From contig OZ017803.1 of NCBI GenBank assembly GCA_963969395.1, forward strand, positions 6,386,001 through 6,450,000: 64,000 bases of DNA. The letters run 5' to 3'. Positions 1 through 11,400 of the stretch are shown in pieces. A program made the position numbers and the translations under genes. Below the pieces are notes generated by a model that was given only the letters and a program-made list of their open reading frames with translations, did no database searches and was not told the origin of the DNA. This DNA is from Pseudoscleropodium purum (Eukaryota > Streptophyta > Bryopsida > Hypnales > Brachytheciaceae). How positions within the stretch are numbered: position 1 is the first letter of the stretch; each line of letters begins with the position of its first letter.

Positions 1-130
1 TGTTAATGCCCGGAGAAATGGAGTACTGTAACGACTTCACAATCCAATGAATTGGCGATCTTCCCTTTGGGGACGCAGAGTCGTGAGTTTCTGAATTGCG
101 TTTCAGAACTGCAATACGTGAGTGAAGGTC

Positions 131-3100
131 ATGGTATTCGGTCAGATTGTGATCGGGCCTGCGGGCTCCGGGAAGACCACGTACTGTAATGGCATGTCCC
201 AGTTTCTTAATCTGATCGGCAGGTTAGCTTCTCACTGCTTCATATTCTTGTTTTGATCAAGTGTTTAGGGGTACCTTATCTGCGTGGCAAATATCCATAG
301 CCTTATTAACGTTAACATCGAATGAAAGGTTTGAGATTTTCAATGACTTGTTCGCGCTTCGGGCTTCGGGTTTAGGGTTTAGGGTTCTGTTTGTAATTTT
401 GCCTGGAACGTTTGGTGTGCTAATTTTGTTGAACTGCTCTTTTGGCAGAAAAACTGCAGTAATCAATCTGGATCCAGCCAATGACAACCTCCCGTATCCT
501 TTATTAACGGTTAACTAGGCTCAGATGTTTTCAATGCCTTATTTAGAAGCTTATTGTGAGGAATTCTGAGAAAGTACTATCCTGTACCGTATCGAAAACT
601 GTGTTAGAAATTGCCACGGACCTTTCTGGAAGTCCAGCACCGGCTCTCTCTACTACTTTCAAGTGTCATTTCTTTGGCTAGCCTATGTTTCACTCGTCTT
701 AACTCTTCGGAGTTAGTCGTGGGAACTTAGGTGAACAGACTCTTCATGTACGCCAGCCATATTCACATGGCCGGAGTTCCTCTCTCTATGTCATTCATTA
801 CGATAACACTCCATATTCAGTTTAACTCTTTGACTAACTTAGATATGAGTGTGCTGTCAACATTGAAGATCTTATTAAGCTGGAAGATGTGATGTCTCAG
901 TATGATCTCGGACCAAATGGAGGTAGTCCTACTCAAAACCCATACTGATTAGTTCGGCTAGATGAGGATCAAACATATGCCATTTTTTTACCTTGATGGC
1001 ATTAAACAGGATATTTTTAAATGAAATAACTCGTGAGTAATTAAGCGTCCACTGTGTCTTAATGCAGGGCTTGTTTATTGTATGGACTACCTGGAGAAGA
1101 ACATAGATTGGCTGCAGGATAAACTTCGCCCACTGATCAATGGTAATACATCCCTTTGATCTCAGTTGTTTACGTCCATATTTTAAGCTTTTTGTAACTG
1201 AGGCACGTTTGTATGTGTGGGAACTTATGAAGGCCCTGATTAGTTTCATTTCGCATGTGAGTTCTACTTGGGCTTTAGAACAGAATTTTTAGTAAGAGTT
1301 TCCCCTTGTCATGTGTACTTGCGCTGTCGACTGTGACGTCCTAGTTGTGGACTGATTCCAGACCATTACCTACTATTCGACTTCCCTGGGCAAGTGGAGC
1401 TCTTTACGCTACATTCGAATGCAAAGAACGTGATTTTAGAAATGGCAAACAAGTGGGATTATCGTGTACGTTTCTCTTCCTGTACATCATTAGAAGTGTC
1501 TTTCTCTATGCTTTATAATAATTCTGGCGATCATGACTGTCACCAGTATATGCAAGTTTCTACAAGTGATGATTCTACTTCACGGTATTGATCTTCCCTT
1601 ACGTTGCTTCCAATATCTGGATTGCAGCTCACAGCCGTACATCTAGTAGACGCCCACTTATGCAGCGATCCTGGGAAGTATGTGTCTGCTCTTTTAGTAT
1701 CGTTGTCAACTATGCTCCACTTAGAGCTTCCACACATCAACGTGTTGTCAAAGATTGATTTGATAGAGCAATACGGCAAACTTGGTAACTTTACCGCTCT
1801 CTTGTTAAGTACATGATTCCGGCATTTTTTATCTTTGTACAGTTTTGGTAGTGTTCATCAATCTTTGGTACTCCCGTCGAATTTGGAAGTACGCTCAAAT
1901 TTGCAGTAGAAATTAGATGCCCTTTTGTCATTCATGCTTTTTTTTAATTGGACAGTCGAGTTACGGATTTCATGACTTAGTTACTTCAGTTATTTCTTGT
2001 CTTTTTGTGACTGAATTGCAGGAGAATTTGTATCTAGGTTCTGAGTGATGTAGATTTTTCAATCGTCAATGTGATTTGTTGTCATTCATGAGGTGGGACT
2101 GTGTTTGGCAGACTTTAATCTGGACTTCTACACTGATGTTCAAGATCTCTCTTATCTTCAAGAATATTTGGATAAAGATCCTAGGTCTGCCAAGTATAGG
2201 TAACCTCTCTGGTCGTTTGGTGGTAGGTGACACTGGATGTGCGGTGGGGCTGTAATGGCTGTCATCAATCTCTGTTTTCTGCGATGGATCCAAAAGTCTT
2301 TGTTTCTGAAGGTTTCTGATGGGTGCCGATTGTATGCTTGGCTTGAACAAATCCTGATATTTTTGAAGGTTATCATAGGTGACGTCATCTGCTGGCATTG
2401 CAGGAAGTTGACGAAGGAGTTGTGTGAAGTTGTAGAAGACTATGGTCTTGTAAGCTTCACAACGTTAAACATCCAGGTCTGTAAACATTCTCCATGACGT
2501 TTTTGAACATTATTTTAATGTGCCGTTCACTTATTGGAATTTAGATTCGGGTTGCACGTGTAGCTGTCCTTCTTCAGTGTATGCTACTTTTAATTTACGT
2601 GAAAATCTAATAAGTTGTGCTCATGTTGCAATGAGTGAAAGGTTAATGCACTAATGATGCTGTCAATTACCGTGCATGTCAGGAGTCTAGTTGTGCCTTT
2701 TGTTTTCTTTGTTTCTTTCTTGAAGTTATTTTAATGCAAAGCTTTATCCGATACATTCCTTGTGATTTATGTTCAGGATAAGGAAAGTGTGATGGACCTT
2801 TTGAAGATTATCGACAAGAGCAACGGCTACGTGTTCAGAGGGATTGAGGGCAATATCAACGAGTTCAGCAAACTTGCTGCGGCCCCCACCAATTGGGATT
2901 ATGATAGATATCCTTTTATTTTTGTGTGGTTTGTGGATACTAACAAAGTTCAAAAGTTCATTTTCAGAAGACCATTTCTGAGTACAATGTCTTGTATAGG
3001 TGTGATTTATGCAATTGCTGATGCTGGACACGAGACGTGATCTGCCTTAACGTTGGTTTGCCTTCCACGACGATGGCGATTCAAGAGAAGTACGTGAAGG

Positions 3101-3135
3101 ACGATGACGGTGATGACGTTGACACTTCACACTAA
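131..3135 (+). CDS. GPN2: GPN-loop GTPase 2 (GPN2/QQT-type), ten exons
   Basis: GPN-loop GTPases are cytosolic P-loop GTPases that help assemble and import RNA polymerase II. The protein starts [20 protein letters not shown], with the P-loop GPAGSGKT at residues 9-16, then NLDPAND (switch region) in exon 2 and [10 protein letters not shown] (G3) in exon 5. SKIDL (G4-like) is in exon 6. Exons that keep frame and family similarity: 131-222, 449-493, 843-922, 1068-1142, 1362-1465, 1628-1784, 2112-2199, 2404-2476, 2777-2907, 3069-3135. They total 912 nt, giving 303 residues ending DDVDTSH then TAA, which is the usual family length. Two introns are U12-type (494-842 and 2908-3068); the rest are GT-AG. 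The start is the first ATG and leads directly into the P-loop. The gene converges with the ARF-GEF gene on the opposite strand. Exon boundaries were inferred by eye and no transcript data were used. Confidence 0.96.
363..387 (+). repeat. Interstitial telomere-like repeat (telo-box) in GPN2 intron 1
   Basis: About two and a half tandem copies of TTTAGGG lie in the first intron. Telo-boxes (AAACCCTA) are common near the 5' ends of plant housekeeping genes and are bound by TRB-type proteins. A regulatory role here is inference from position. Confidence 0.6.
494..842 (+). other. U12-type (minor spliceosome) GT-AG intron 2 of GPN2
   Basis: The 5' splice site reads GTATCCTTTATT, the U12 donor consensus. 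The 3' end has a TCTTTGAC branch-like element whose A is 9 nt before the acceptor AG. Both exon sides code for the conserved NLP-YECAV segment, with the codon split CC/A. The donor match and the short branch-to-acceptor distance make this a confident minor-spliceosome intron. Confidence 0.85.
2908..3068 (+). other. U12-type AT-AC intron 9 of GPN2
   Basis: Exon 9 ends in the conserved NWDYD segment. The intron begins ATATCCTTTTAT, a U12 AT-AC donor. It ends CCTTCCAC after a branch-type TGCCTTAAC element at 3043-3051. Joining 2907 to 3069 gives R-T-M-A-I-Q-E-K-Y, the expected GPN2 C-terminal motif. I found no GT donor that gives this join. The branch A to acceptor distance, about 18 nt, is at the long end for this class. 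Confidence 0.8.
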
Positions 3136-3534
3136 GTTCTGCATGGCAAGCTCCTGATCAAAATGGGAGTGACATAGTTCTCAACCTGCACCAAGAAATA
3201 GCTTCGTGAACAAGTGGCAAGTAGAAGCATATGTGGGTGCATGCCAGTACTAGATTACCTCGAGGATGGAACGCAGATATTCTGGCCGTGTCACAAATTA
3301 ATGTGCTGATTTGATAATAGAACCGCTTGGTTGTACACTGCTTAAAAACATCAGTGAGCACCACCTTTTCACGGTGATTTAAATCCATAGGAGCTACCTG
3401 TTTTAGTTCTTTTGAGGGTTGAAGGCTTGTGTATAACATCAAGGAGCATGATCTGCTGTTTGTTCCTGGAATTCAAACTAATGACAATGGACAATCGAGA
3501 TTCTTGGCATGGCGCAATTTGCCTAGTGTATTGG

Positions 3535-3941
3535 CAGGGTGACTAAGGTAGAAGTACCTATTTCGGATAACTTAAGCATTTCAGACTGGATGATGTGGGA
3601 AAGTCATGGGGAACTCACTTCAGTGTGCAAAAATAAGGTTGTGGAAGAATGCCAAAAAAACTGAAATTTTTTCACCTAAAATGAATATTTTATTGAAATT
3701 GAAAGTGGATTTTGCTCCCTGACCCATTCCTGTTTCATAGACTCACCTATTGTGGTCAGCTTTGGCACTTCTCCCTGAGCCAAGAAAGAAGAGAGATGAA
3801 TGGACAAGAAAGTACAAAACCAAGAATATTTTTTAATGACCGCTGCATTCAGCTATTGTCCACAATAGTTTGGTCTATGACGCAATTACAGGGGGCTGCC
3901 TGAAATAGGTACTTCTACCTTAGAGGGAGTCAATTACCCTG
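3535..3941. mobile_element. hAT-like MITE candidate downstream of GPN2
   Basis: The ends are CAGGGT and ACCCTG. Long inverted arms share the 19-base core AGGTAGAAGTACCTATTTC (3546-3564 and the complement at about 3902-3922). The element is about 407 bp and has no coding content. CAGGG...CCCTG ends are typical of hAT-superfamily elements. The 8 bases flanking each side do not match, so no target duplication is visible and the exact borders are uncertain. Confidence 0.5.
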
Positions 3942-5477
3942 TCCATGAGCAGCTTTTCGACGTTCGTTATTTTCTCTTGTCAGTGCTCATGAGGTTACAC
4001 ATCGCCTTTGAATTTTGTTCTGTATTCCGGCCCACTCCTACCAGCTCTCCTTAATTTGTTGTTCAGGCGTGATCAAGCGGCAGGCTGATGTGGGTACCAC
4101 TAATAATTGAATTTTGATCCCAATTTTGATCCCAATTTTGATATGATAGGCTAGGACAATGAAAAGCTATTGAAAATTTGCTCCCACCCTCACTACCAGC
4201 ACTACTTCCCCATCTAAACTTGGGATTTGTATAGCTTATATTCTTCTCTTCCTTCAATGTTTGCCTAATAGAAACTTGCCACCTTCAAAGAAATTAAACA
4301 TAACAGTGAAAAGCCATGGTGTAAGAAAATGAGAGACGCATTTAAATAATATAAAGTTTCGAAAAGGATGAAAAATGGCTTTAGTTGATATCTTCAACAA
4401 TTTGAATAACAATTTAGATTTGTGATTGAATGTTAAGTCCTTTAACAATAATAGATCAACTGCATCAAGTCCATCGCATATTCTATAATTATAAGACACT
4501 TCATAAGTCAAGTGAATATGCAAAAAGTAAGAAGTGAAAAGAAATACAATGAAAGTGAAATAGTCAATGGTTATTAATGGGGGTGTACCTTTGAGGTGAT
4601 ATATAGTTAGCAAATTCACTTCACTAACCTGTCACTTAATAAGTGAGGGAATTATAATATTTTTTTATTAATTATTTATCCCCACATGTATAATTGTAAA
4701 CCTTTTCTGAACATGCTACATTACAAGTAATATGGGATTAACAACCATATCCCATATCCCATGTCCATATCCATTTATTGTATTTCATATAACACATCCA
4801 TGTATCAAAATTACTTGTATGTATTCCATATATATATATATTCCATATATCATATCCATATAAAATTATTTTTGGTTATGATTTTTCCATTTTGGAGAGT
4901 GGGTGGGTGACTCAAGTGTTTTGTTTATTTATTTTTGGTTTGTGGGGGTGGTTAATTTGCTGACAAGATGGATGGATGTCTCATTTTAGGGGATAGTAAC
5001 TAAGTATAACAAATGAATAATCATCCCTTTTGAATTGCTTGGCTATGGAAAAAATGTTAAAACTGCGTGAAAACAACCACCACCCTTCTTTATGACTCTG
5101 ATACCCACCACTCATAGAAGATGAAAAGTTGGCTTTACTTGGGATTTCTAAATCACAAGTAATGTCGATGATGAACGTAGATTCGACTTTTATTAATTCA
5201 TAAACTGTTGCTTGAATCACAACAGGAATAAAATTGAATGTAAGAAACTTCTGGAAAATGCCGATTAGTGTCCCAATCGACTTTGTAGGAAGAGAGCTGC
5301 TCATAGAAAACTCCACAGTAACAATTGAAAGAATTTCTCAAGTCTAGAACGTCCAATGATCATGACATGGAGCCGGATTTAGATTCTTTGGACAAGCTGG
5401 AACTCGGAATCCAGTGTCAACTGATTTGCTTTTGGTATCAGTAGAACCAAAGCTCAGCGCCATTTGTCTTTCCAATT
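3942..5477. other. AT-rich intergenic DNA between convergent genes
   Basis: No gene is supported here. It contains a short direct duplication of AATTTTGATCCC near 4110-4140 and a 4739-4870 patch of CCATATCC-type repeats that resembles the core of the MITE family seen at 19, 29 and 35 kb. It also holds the presumed 3' flanks of GPN2 and the ARF-GEF gene. Confidence 0.6.
4739..4870. repeat. ATATCC-rich repeat fragment
   Basis: A run of variants of CATATCCCATATCC grades into TATATATAT. It matches the core composition of the elements at 19.3, 29.0, 29.5, 34.4 and 35.5 kb but lacks their ends, so it is probably a truncated copy or a simple-sequence expansion. Confidence 0.45.
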
Positions 5478-8400
5478 TCAATCTTCAACAAGAAGAGTCA
5501 TCAGCCGCCTACGAAACAAATCTGCAAGTGCCTTCCGAACATCCAACTGCATCCACGACAAGCTCATTCAAGTTTGGGCAGGTTTTGATTTATGTGAAAA
5601 GGATATGGCTCGACAAAATAGCAAAAATCTCAACAGGGCTCGTTAGTTACCTGGTCACTGCAAATGAGTCTTGTTAGGTAAGGATAAAACTCTGGCAAAT
5701 GCTTCTTGAAAACGCGCTTTTCCATGCTCGTCATAGCCTTCAGAACCTGTATTGAAAACACATGAGGAGTCATCACTTCACAAATGTAACCCCAGGTAGA
5801 AACAAGATTATTTTCCAGTAAAGTGAGATTGTTTCTAGACCTTTCAGACGACATTGTAAGAGAACTCTTCTCCTTGATTCATGGAAAGGTCTCTCTATGA
5901 TCCTAGTGAATGTATAGACGCCGCCCCAATATTTAATGGGGAAGATTCATTTAATGATGTTGTCTGGGGTTCTAGAAACAATCTAATTTTACTGTTTTAC
6001 GAGCATGATCTGCGCAAGCAAGACTTGGCAATGCAAGAAGGGGGGTGCTCGCTAGTTCTACGCGTAATATCTGGCATTAACTCCTAAAAGTCGTCATTAA
6101 GATGTGTAAACTATTACATTATAAACAGTTGACGATTTTAACCGAGGAAGGAGTAAAATCCAAAATTGTTGAGTGAATCCACCTTCACGGTGACGGGGGC
6201 GCGTAACGAAAGCGACATGTACACATCTGTGGGCGTGGTTTCCCCAGGCTGAGACTGCAGACTGATTATTTCTCTCAAAATGTGTCCATAGAAAGCCACC
6301 AGCCGTCGTTCGGCCCCTTCCCTTAACTTTTCGTTTTCTGCACCAGAGCCTGGATATGACTTTTGTCCCACTTTCCAATTTCGCTCGGATTCTTTGTTGA
6401 TAGCGTCAGCTTCGTTTTCCATTGTTGACAGTGTAAGGATTGCGAGATACAGTTGGGTACCTTCCGCTTCTTGTCTAAGTAAGCTTGGAGGTGGCCTGCA
6501 GTTTAAGCAACACAAAAAGGTAGACTGCACAAGTATCACGATTATTCTGCTCAGTCTTAGGAATCTTCGTTGTTGACGAATTCATATCTTGACCCTAAAA
6601 CGCATGAAACGCTTCAGGGAAGAAACACAATCTGAAAATTCTCGTACCTGTCTCCTGTAATTTCTTGCATGCGCTGACGAAGATTGATATCACTGTTGTA
6701 CGTTGCTGCGAACTTCACCAATGAAAATAGAGTGTCCATTACCAATAGTTTTTGTGACGGCTCAAACCTTTGCCAGTGATGTTTCTGCAAGATCATGCAG
6801 TTCAGAATCTGTTATTAGACCCCAATTCATGTGTAATACTTCCCATACATTCAACAAGCCTGTCCGGTTGCATGAGAAGTTTCACAATGTCATATGCGAA
6901 ATGGTCAATGCTTTAGTTAGTGGATCAAGCACCTGGAGGCTTTCAATAGCACTCAACAGCAAAAGCTGAATCACGCATTTAGCTCTTACTTTTTGAAGAA
7001 GTGAATTCTCCTCTGTACCATCTTGGCTATCATCATCATCAATTTCCTGCAATGCCGCCAGAAAATTTATACTTTATGGATGCACACTTTGCATGATAGA
7101 GTGTTTCAGTTGAGAAAAAAAATTCCAGATGTGTCCACAGGCTGGCTGCTCGAGGTTTCACATCGCTGATAAGACACCAGAATGAAGTCTTTTCAGTGAC
7201 ATGCGCACATTTTTTGGGGTAGATGTTTTCACTCATGGTTCAAATAGGAGTCACAAACCTCAGAGGAAGCTGACAGCGATTCGGAATTTAAACTTCTCCT
7301 ATTGAAGTTAAAAATAGTGTCCATAACTCCACCCATGAATCCTCGTCCAGCTGTTTGATTGCCACCACTTAATTGGACTAATTCCTCCGCTCCAAAAGCG
7401 TGGTCTCCATTGTCCTTCAAGATCAACTCCTCCATCGAGATTCGTTCACTTTTAGAAGAGGGAGTAGAAGCGCTAGAATTCTTGAAATCAGATGAGAAGT
7501 TAGATTCACAAGTAAGAATCGCCTCTGGATTGAGAAGTTCCTTGGGTTGGGTTGAGTAGCACGCGTCCCTACAAAAAGATTTTTTAGAGTAGGAATAATA
7601 GCTCCCCACTGCTACCAATAGACACAATCTTCCAATTTAGAACATTAGTTGTTAATCTAAATGATTACATCTAATGAGGAACATAGACTCCTTGCCAGCA
7701 AGAAACTGTAGCATGTAATTTAGAAAGTTTGAAATAGGTAGGTTCATAGTAGCGTAGTCTTAGTACATATAAATACTTTAGTACGACTAAAAGATAAGCA
7801 ATGCACAAGACTTATGTTCGTATAATTTCGCACTCAAGCTTGACCGCAGACAGTATAGACAGTACAGGTACGAACAGAAAGAATCAACCCGGGGTCTTCG
7901 TACCGAATGTGTTCCAGTAAGGTTGTCCAGTCCTTTCCTTTGAATTGATCTCCCCCTACTTCAGTAAGTCTAATTAATGCACGCATGGACATAGAGGCCA
8001 ACGTCTGATCAGACTGAGAGGCACAGTCCAAAAGTAGAGCCAACAAATCTGGCAGCAGAAAGGATACCTCCTGCACTCAACATCCATGAGAGTATCAACA
8101 ATGAAACCCGCAACTTTTGCAAAGCAACAGTTAAGACGTAGATATACAAGATGGAACCAGATTAGACCTAACACACCTTGTAATAATAGTTGAAGAGTTC
8201 GCAAATCAATCGAAGTGAGACTATGCAAGTTTCTCGCAACCATTGGTACTTGGACTCAACTTTCGTTATATCGAAATCACTACGAACATCCTCAAAAATT
8301 GGGAAGAGTATGCGATGAAACACGCTCTCCCAGAATGGTCCTGAGAAATTATGACCTCGCTCCTTGAGAAGGTCAAAAAGGACGTCTAAGGCACAATTTC

Positions 8401-11400
8401 GAACTTCCATACGGGGATCAGATATGAGTTCTGACAGACCCGAAAGCATAGGAAACCAGTAGTTCTCAGCTACTTCTTGATCCCTTCCCCTTCCTTCTTC
8501 AATCACTCGGGAGATACCTCCAGGAATGTGTCCCTAGAATCACCACCACAAAAAGAATTGGTCATCATTTGTCTCTCATGTTATCAAAGAGAAAAAGATA
8601 GATTGCGTGTAGCATGTATGAGCTTTGATGCTCTTGATACTTGCTGTGTTGACATCCAAAACCTCGGAAGAAAAGTTTTGAGATGGGCTTGAGACAGTGA
8701 TGCTACATTACGAACAGGATCATCGGTTACCAGCTTGAACGCTCCAGGAGTAGTACATAAGAACCATTATCATGCATTAAATGATTTGGCTTTGTTGGAT
8801 TGAGAAAATTGGCTCACAAACCCAGTCGAATAAAAAATTTCTGTTTCTTGGAATCAAATCGTGAAAAATTGCCTAGAAAGTCAATTGCTCAGATCTACTA
8901 GTGTTGCACCTTGGCAGTAGCATACACCGTACCTCTGCTAGACGTTCCTCACAAATTCGGAGCAGAGCAATTGCCTTCAAACTGGTACGGGGTGCACTTT
9001 GACTTTTATTATTTGCAAATGCCATAAGACAGTTCACACAATCCATAAAACTGTCTGCCATTACTTGCTCAAAATGCTCCAAAACAACTGCAATCATCAA
9101 CGATACCCTGTCTTCAACCACGTTGTTAGTTACAAGGAAAAAGCTGTAGGTGCTGTCTACTGCACTTACTGTAGTTGATTGACATGGGTTCTGTAATACC
9201 ATAGCCCACGCACAAGATACTTGAGGAGACAATGACACAGAGGGTTTCAGATTTTGACGAACCTTGCTCCACATTTTCGAATGCATTAGCAGACATTTCA
9301 GGATTATCGAAGGCAGCCGAGGTGAACACCATAAATACGCTCTTCCAACCTGACTTAATGCTTGTGACTTTTGACTTGATCATCTGCCAGGGTCAAATAC
9401 TAGAGGTCTGTGAGATTCATACTACCTGTCATTGCAAGTTATTAGCTACATCACGATTAAGGTTACTATGAAAGAGACCTCAATCGATCTTCTCCTGGGT
9501 TTAGGAACGGACTTTCTGTTCCAACAAAGTTGTGCACCTCTGAACGCTGAAACAGAATACATTTAAAACGACGGAGAAATCACAGATCTAAACCATATTG
9601 TTTTCTAGAAACAATTCCCCTCGTTACTCATTCCCCTGCTCAAATATTCTGGAAACATAATTCAGGAACTGACAGCATACTGTAAAAATAAGGCTGAAGA
9701 TTTATTATCAAAAGATTTATTCGTTAAGGAATGAGGAGCATGCTCACCTGGATCATGCAATCAACGATAAGTTCACGAATGACGCGATTCTTGCTACTCC
9801 GCACGAGGATAACAAAAGGTTTCAGAATGTCATTCTGGAAGGTGAACTTCGCCAGCTCAGAACGGGCGAGGTATTTGTGCGCCAACTGCCTTAGAGAGTC
9901 TATGGCATACATTGCAATCTTTTCATCGTCATGGCTTCCTGCCGCAACAAAGTGCAACGAGAGTACGACCCATATATTGGCCCACACCTGCAGTTGCCTA
10001 CCCAACAGCCTTAGGACATACCAAAATCAAGATCACCTGCTGAAAAAATGGAATCTCACACATCTCAGGATGAGAATGTTAATTCAATTTTAAGCCAACT
10101 ACTTGCTTACAAGTCAAAATTGTATGAACAAAGTATGGTCGAGTTACCATACGAATCCGTGTTATGTTGTAATAGCTAATCTCCACTAGCTTGGTGAGAC
10201 AGAAAACCCGTGGCGGAACTTCATTTAATTCATTAGCGGACGCTTCACACAAAGCCGAGAAAAATTCCACTATCACATCACCAGGTAACTTCACGGTGTT
10301 GGCGAACACCTGCTCTGTTTGGTTTTCCGTTAGTTCCAACAAGGAAAGCGCAAGTGCATCCCTGGGGGCCTGGTTTGGCTCCAATGGAACTGTAAAGAAC
10401 GAAGTTGAAGTAAGATATTCCAGTCTTGACATACATTCTAGCATCGACTTCCATAAATTTTCTAAGGCGTCGATTCTGTTCTGGCACAAGTCAAAGAGAG
10501 CCTTCAAAGCTTCAACATTTTTGGTTTGCATATCAATCGGCGCATGTAATGAGGTGAATCTGCGGCAATTTGACATGGACATGTCAGTAGTCTGCAAATT
10601 TGGTATAGGAGTAAGTAGACAGTGAGTCACTAATTGCGGTTCAAAGAGCCTCGCAATGTGAGCCATAATGGATGAACATAATAACAGAGGGAGAATCTCT
10701 CCTAGTCAAAGCAATCCTCATCCAGGGACAGTCAACAAGCACGCTTCATGTACTGCCTCAAATTCAATTGCAGGACGTATCTTATAGACGTTCGAAGCAA
10801 AGCATATAGGTCTTATAGCTCTTGCTCTTACCTTACTAGTGCAGTTACAAATGACTTGCGAAGGCTTTGCATGCCCAAAGACGTTGTCAATTGAGCTCCC
10901 CCGTAGAAGCCTTGGAGACATAAAAGTATCCATTTGTTATCTTCTGTTTTCATCAATGTAGCTTCGAAAGCTGCCAGCAAGGCTGCCCCACCGACCTCAA
11001 GCATCGGCCGTGCAAGTTCGGCGTGCTCTGCTTTGTGAAAAACACCCTTTTTCTCTCCACTCTTACGAAATACAGCCTGTGCGCGTTTAATGATGTTTTC
11101 GCTCTCTTGCTTTGTATCTGCTGCTTTACGTAATGTCCCACCAAGTTTGAGAACATCAAGCACATCGAGTAAGACACTCTTCTCGCCAGGTTTTGTTGCA
11201 CGGGTATTCTCATCCTTGAGTTTGATTTCGTTGTTGACAATTGATTCATATATCTCTTCCAGAAGTTCCTAAGACAAGATTTAATAAGGCAAACACACCA
11301 GTCCATCCACGGCATAATGTAGTTATATTTTGAAGGTTAAGTAAATGTGTCTAAAATCTCAGCGCACACAAGTAATCAACCAGATAACTTCAAATATTGG

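Noticed and set aside
4063..4257. Short minus-strand frame with repeated NWDQ residues
   Set aside because: It is produced by the short AATTTTGATCCC duplication in AT-rich intergenic DNA.
7229..7627. Separate gene from a 132-codon minus-strand frame
   Set aside because: It lies between conserved exons of the ARF-GEF in the same orientation, and is a low-complexity exon of that gene.
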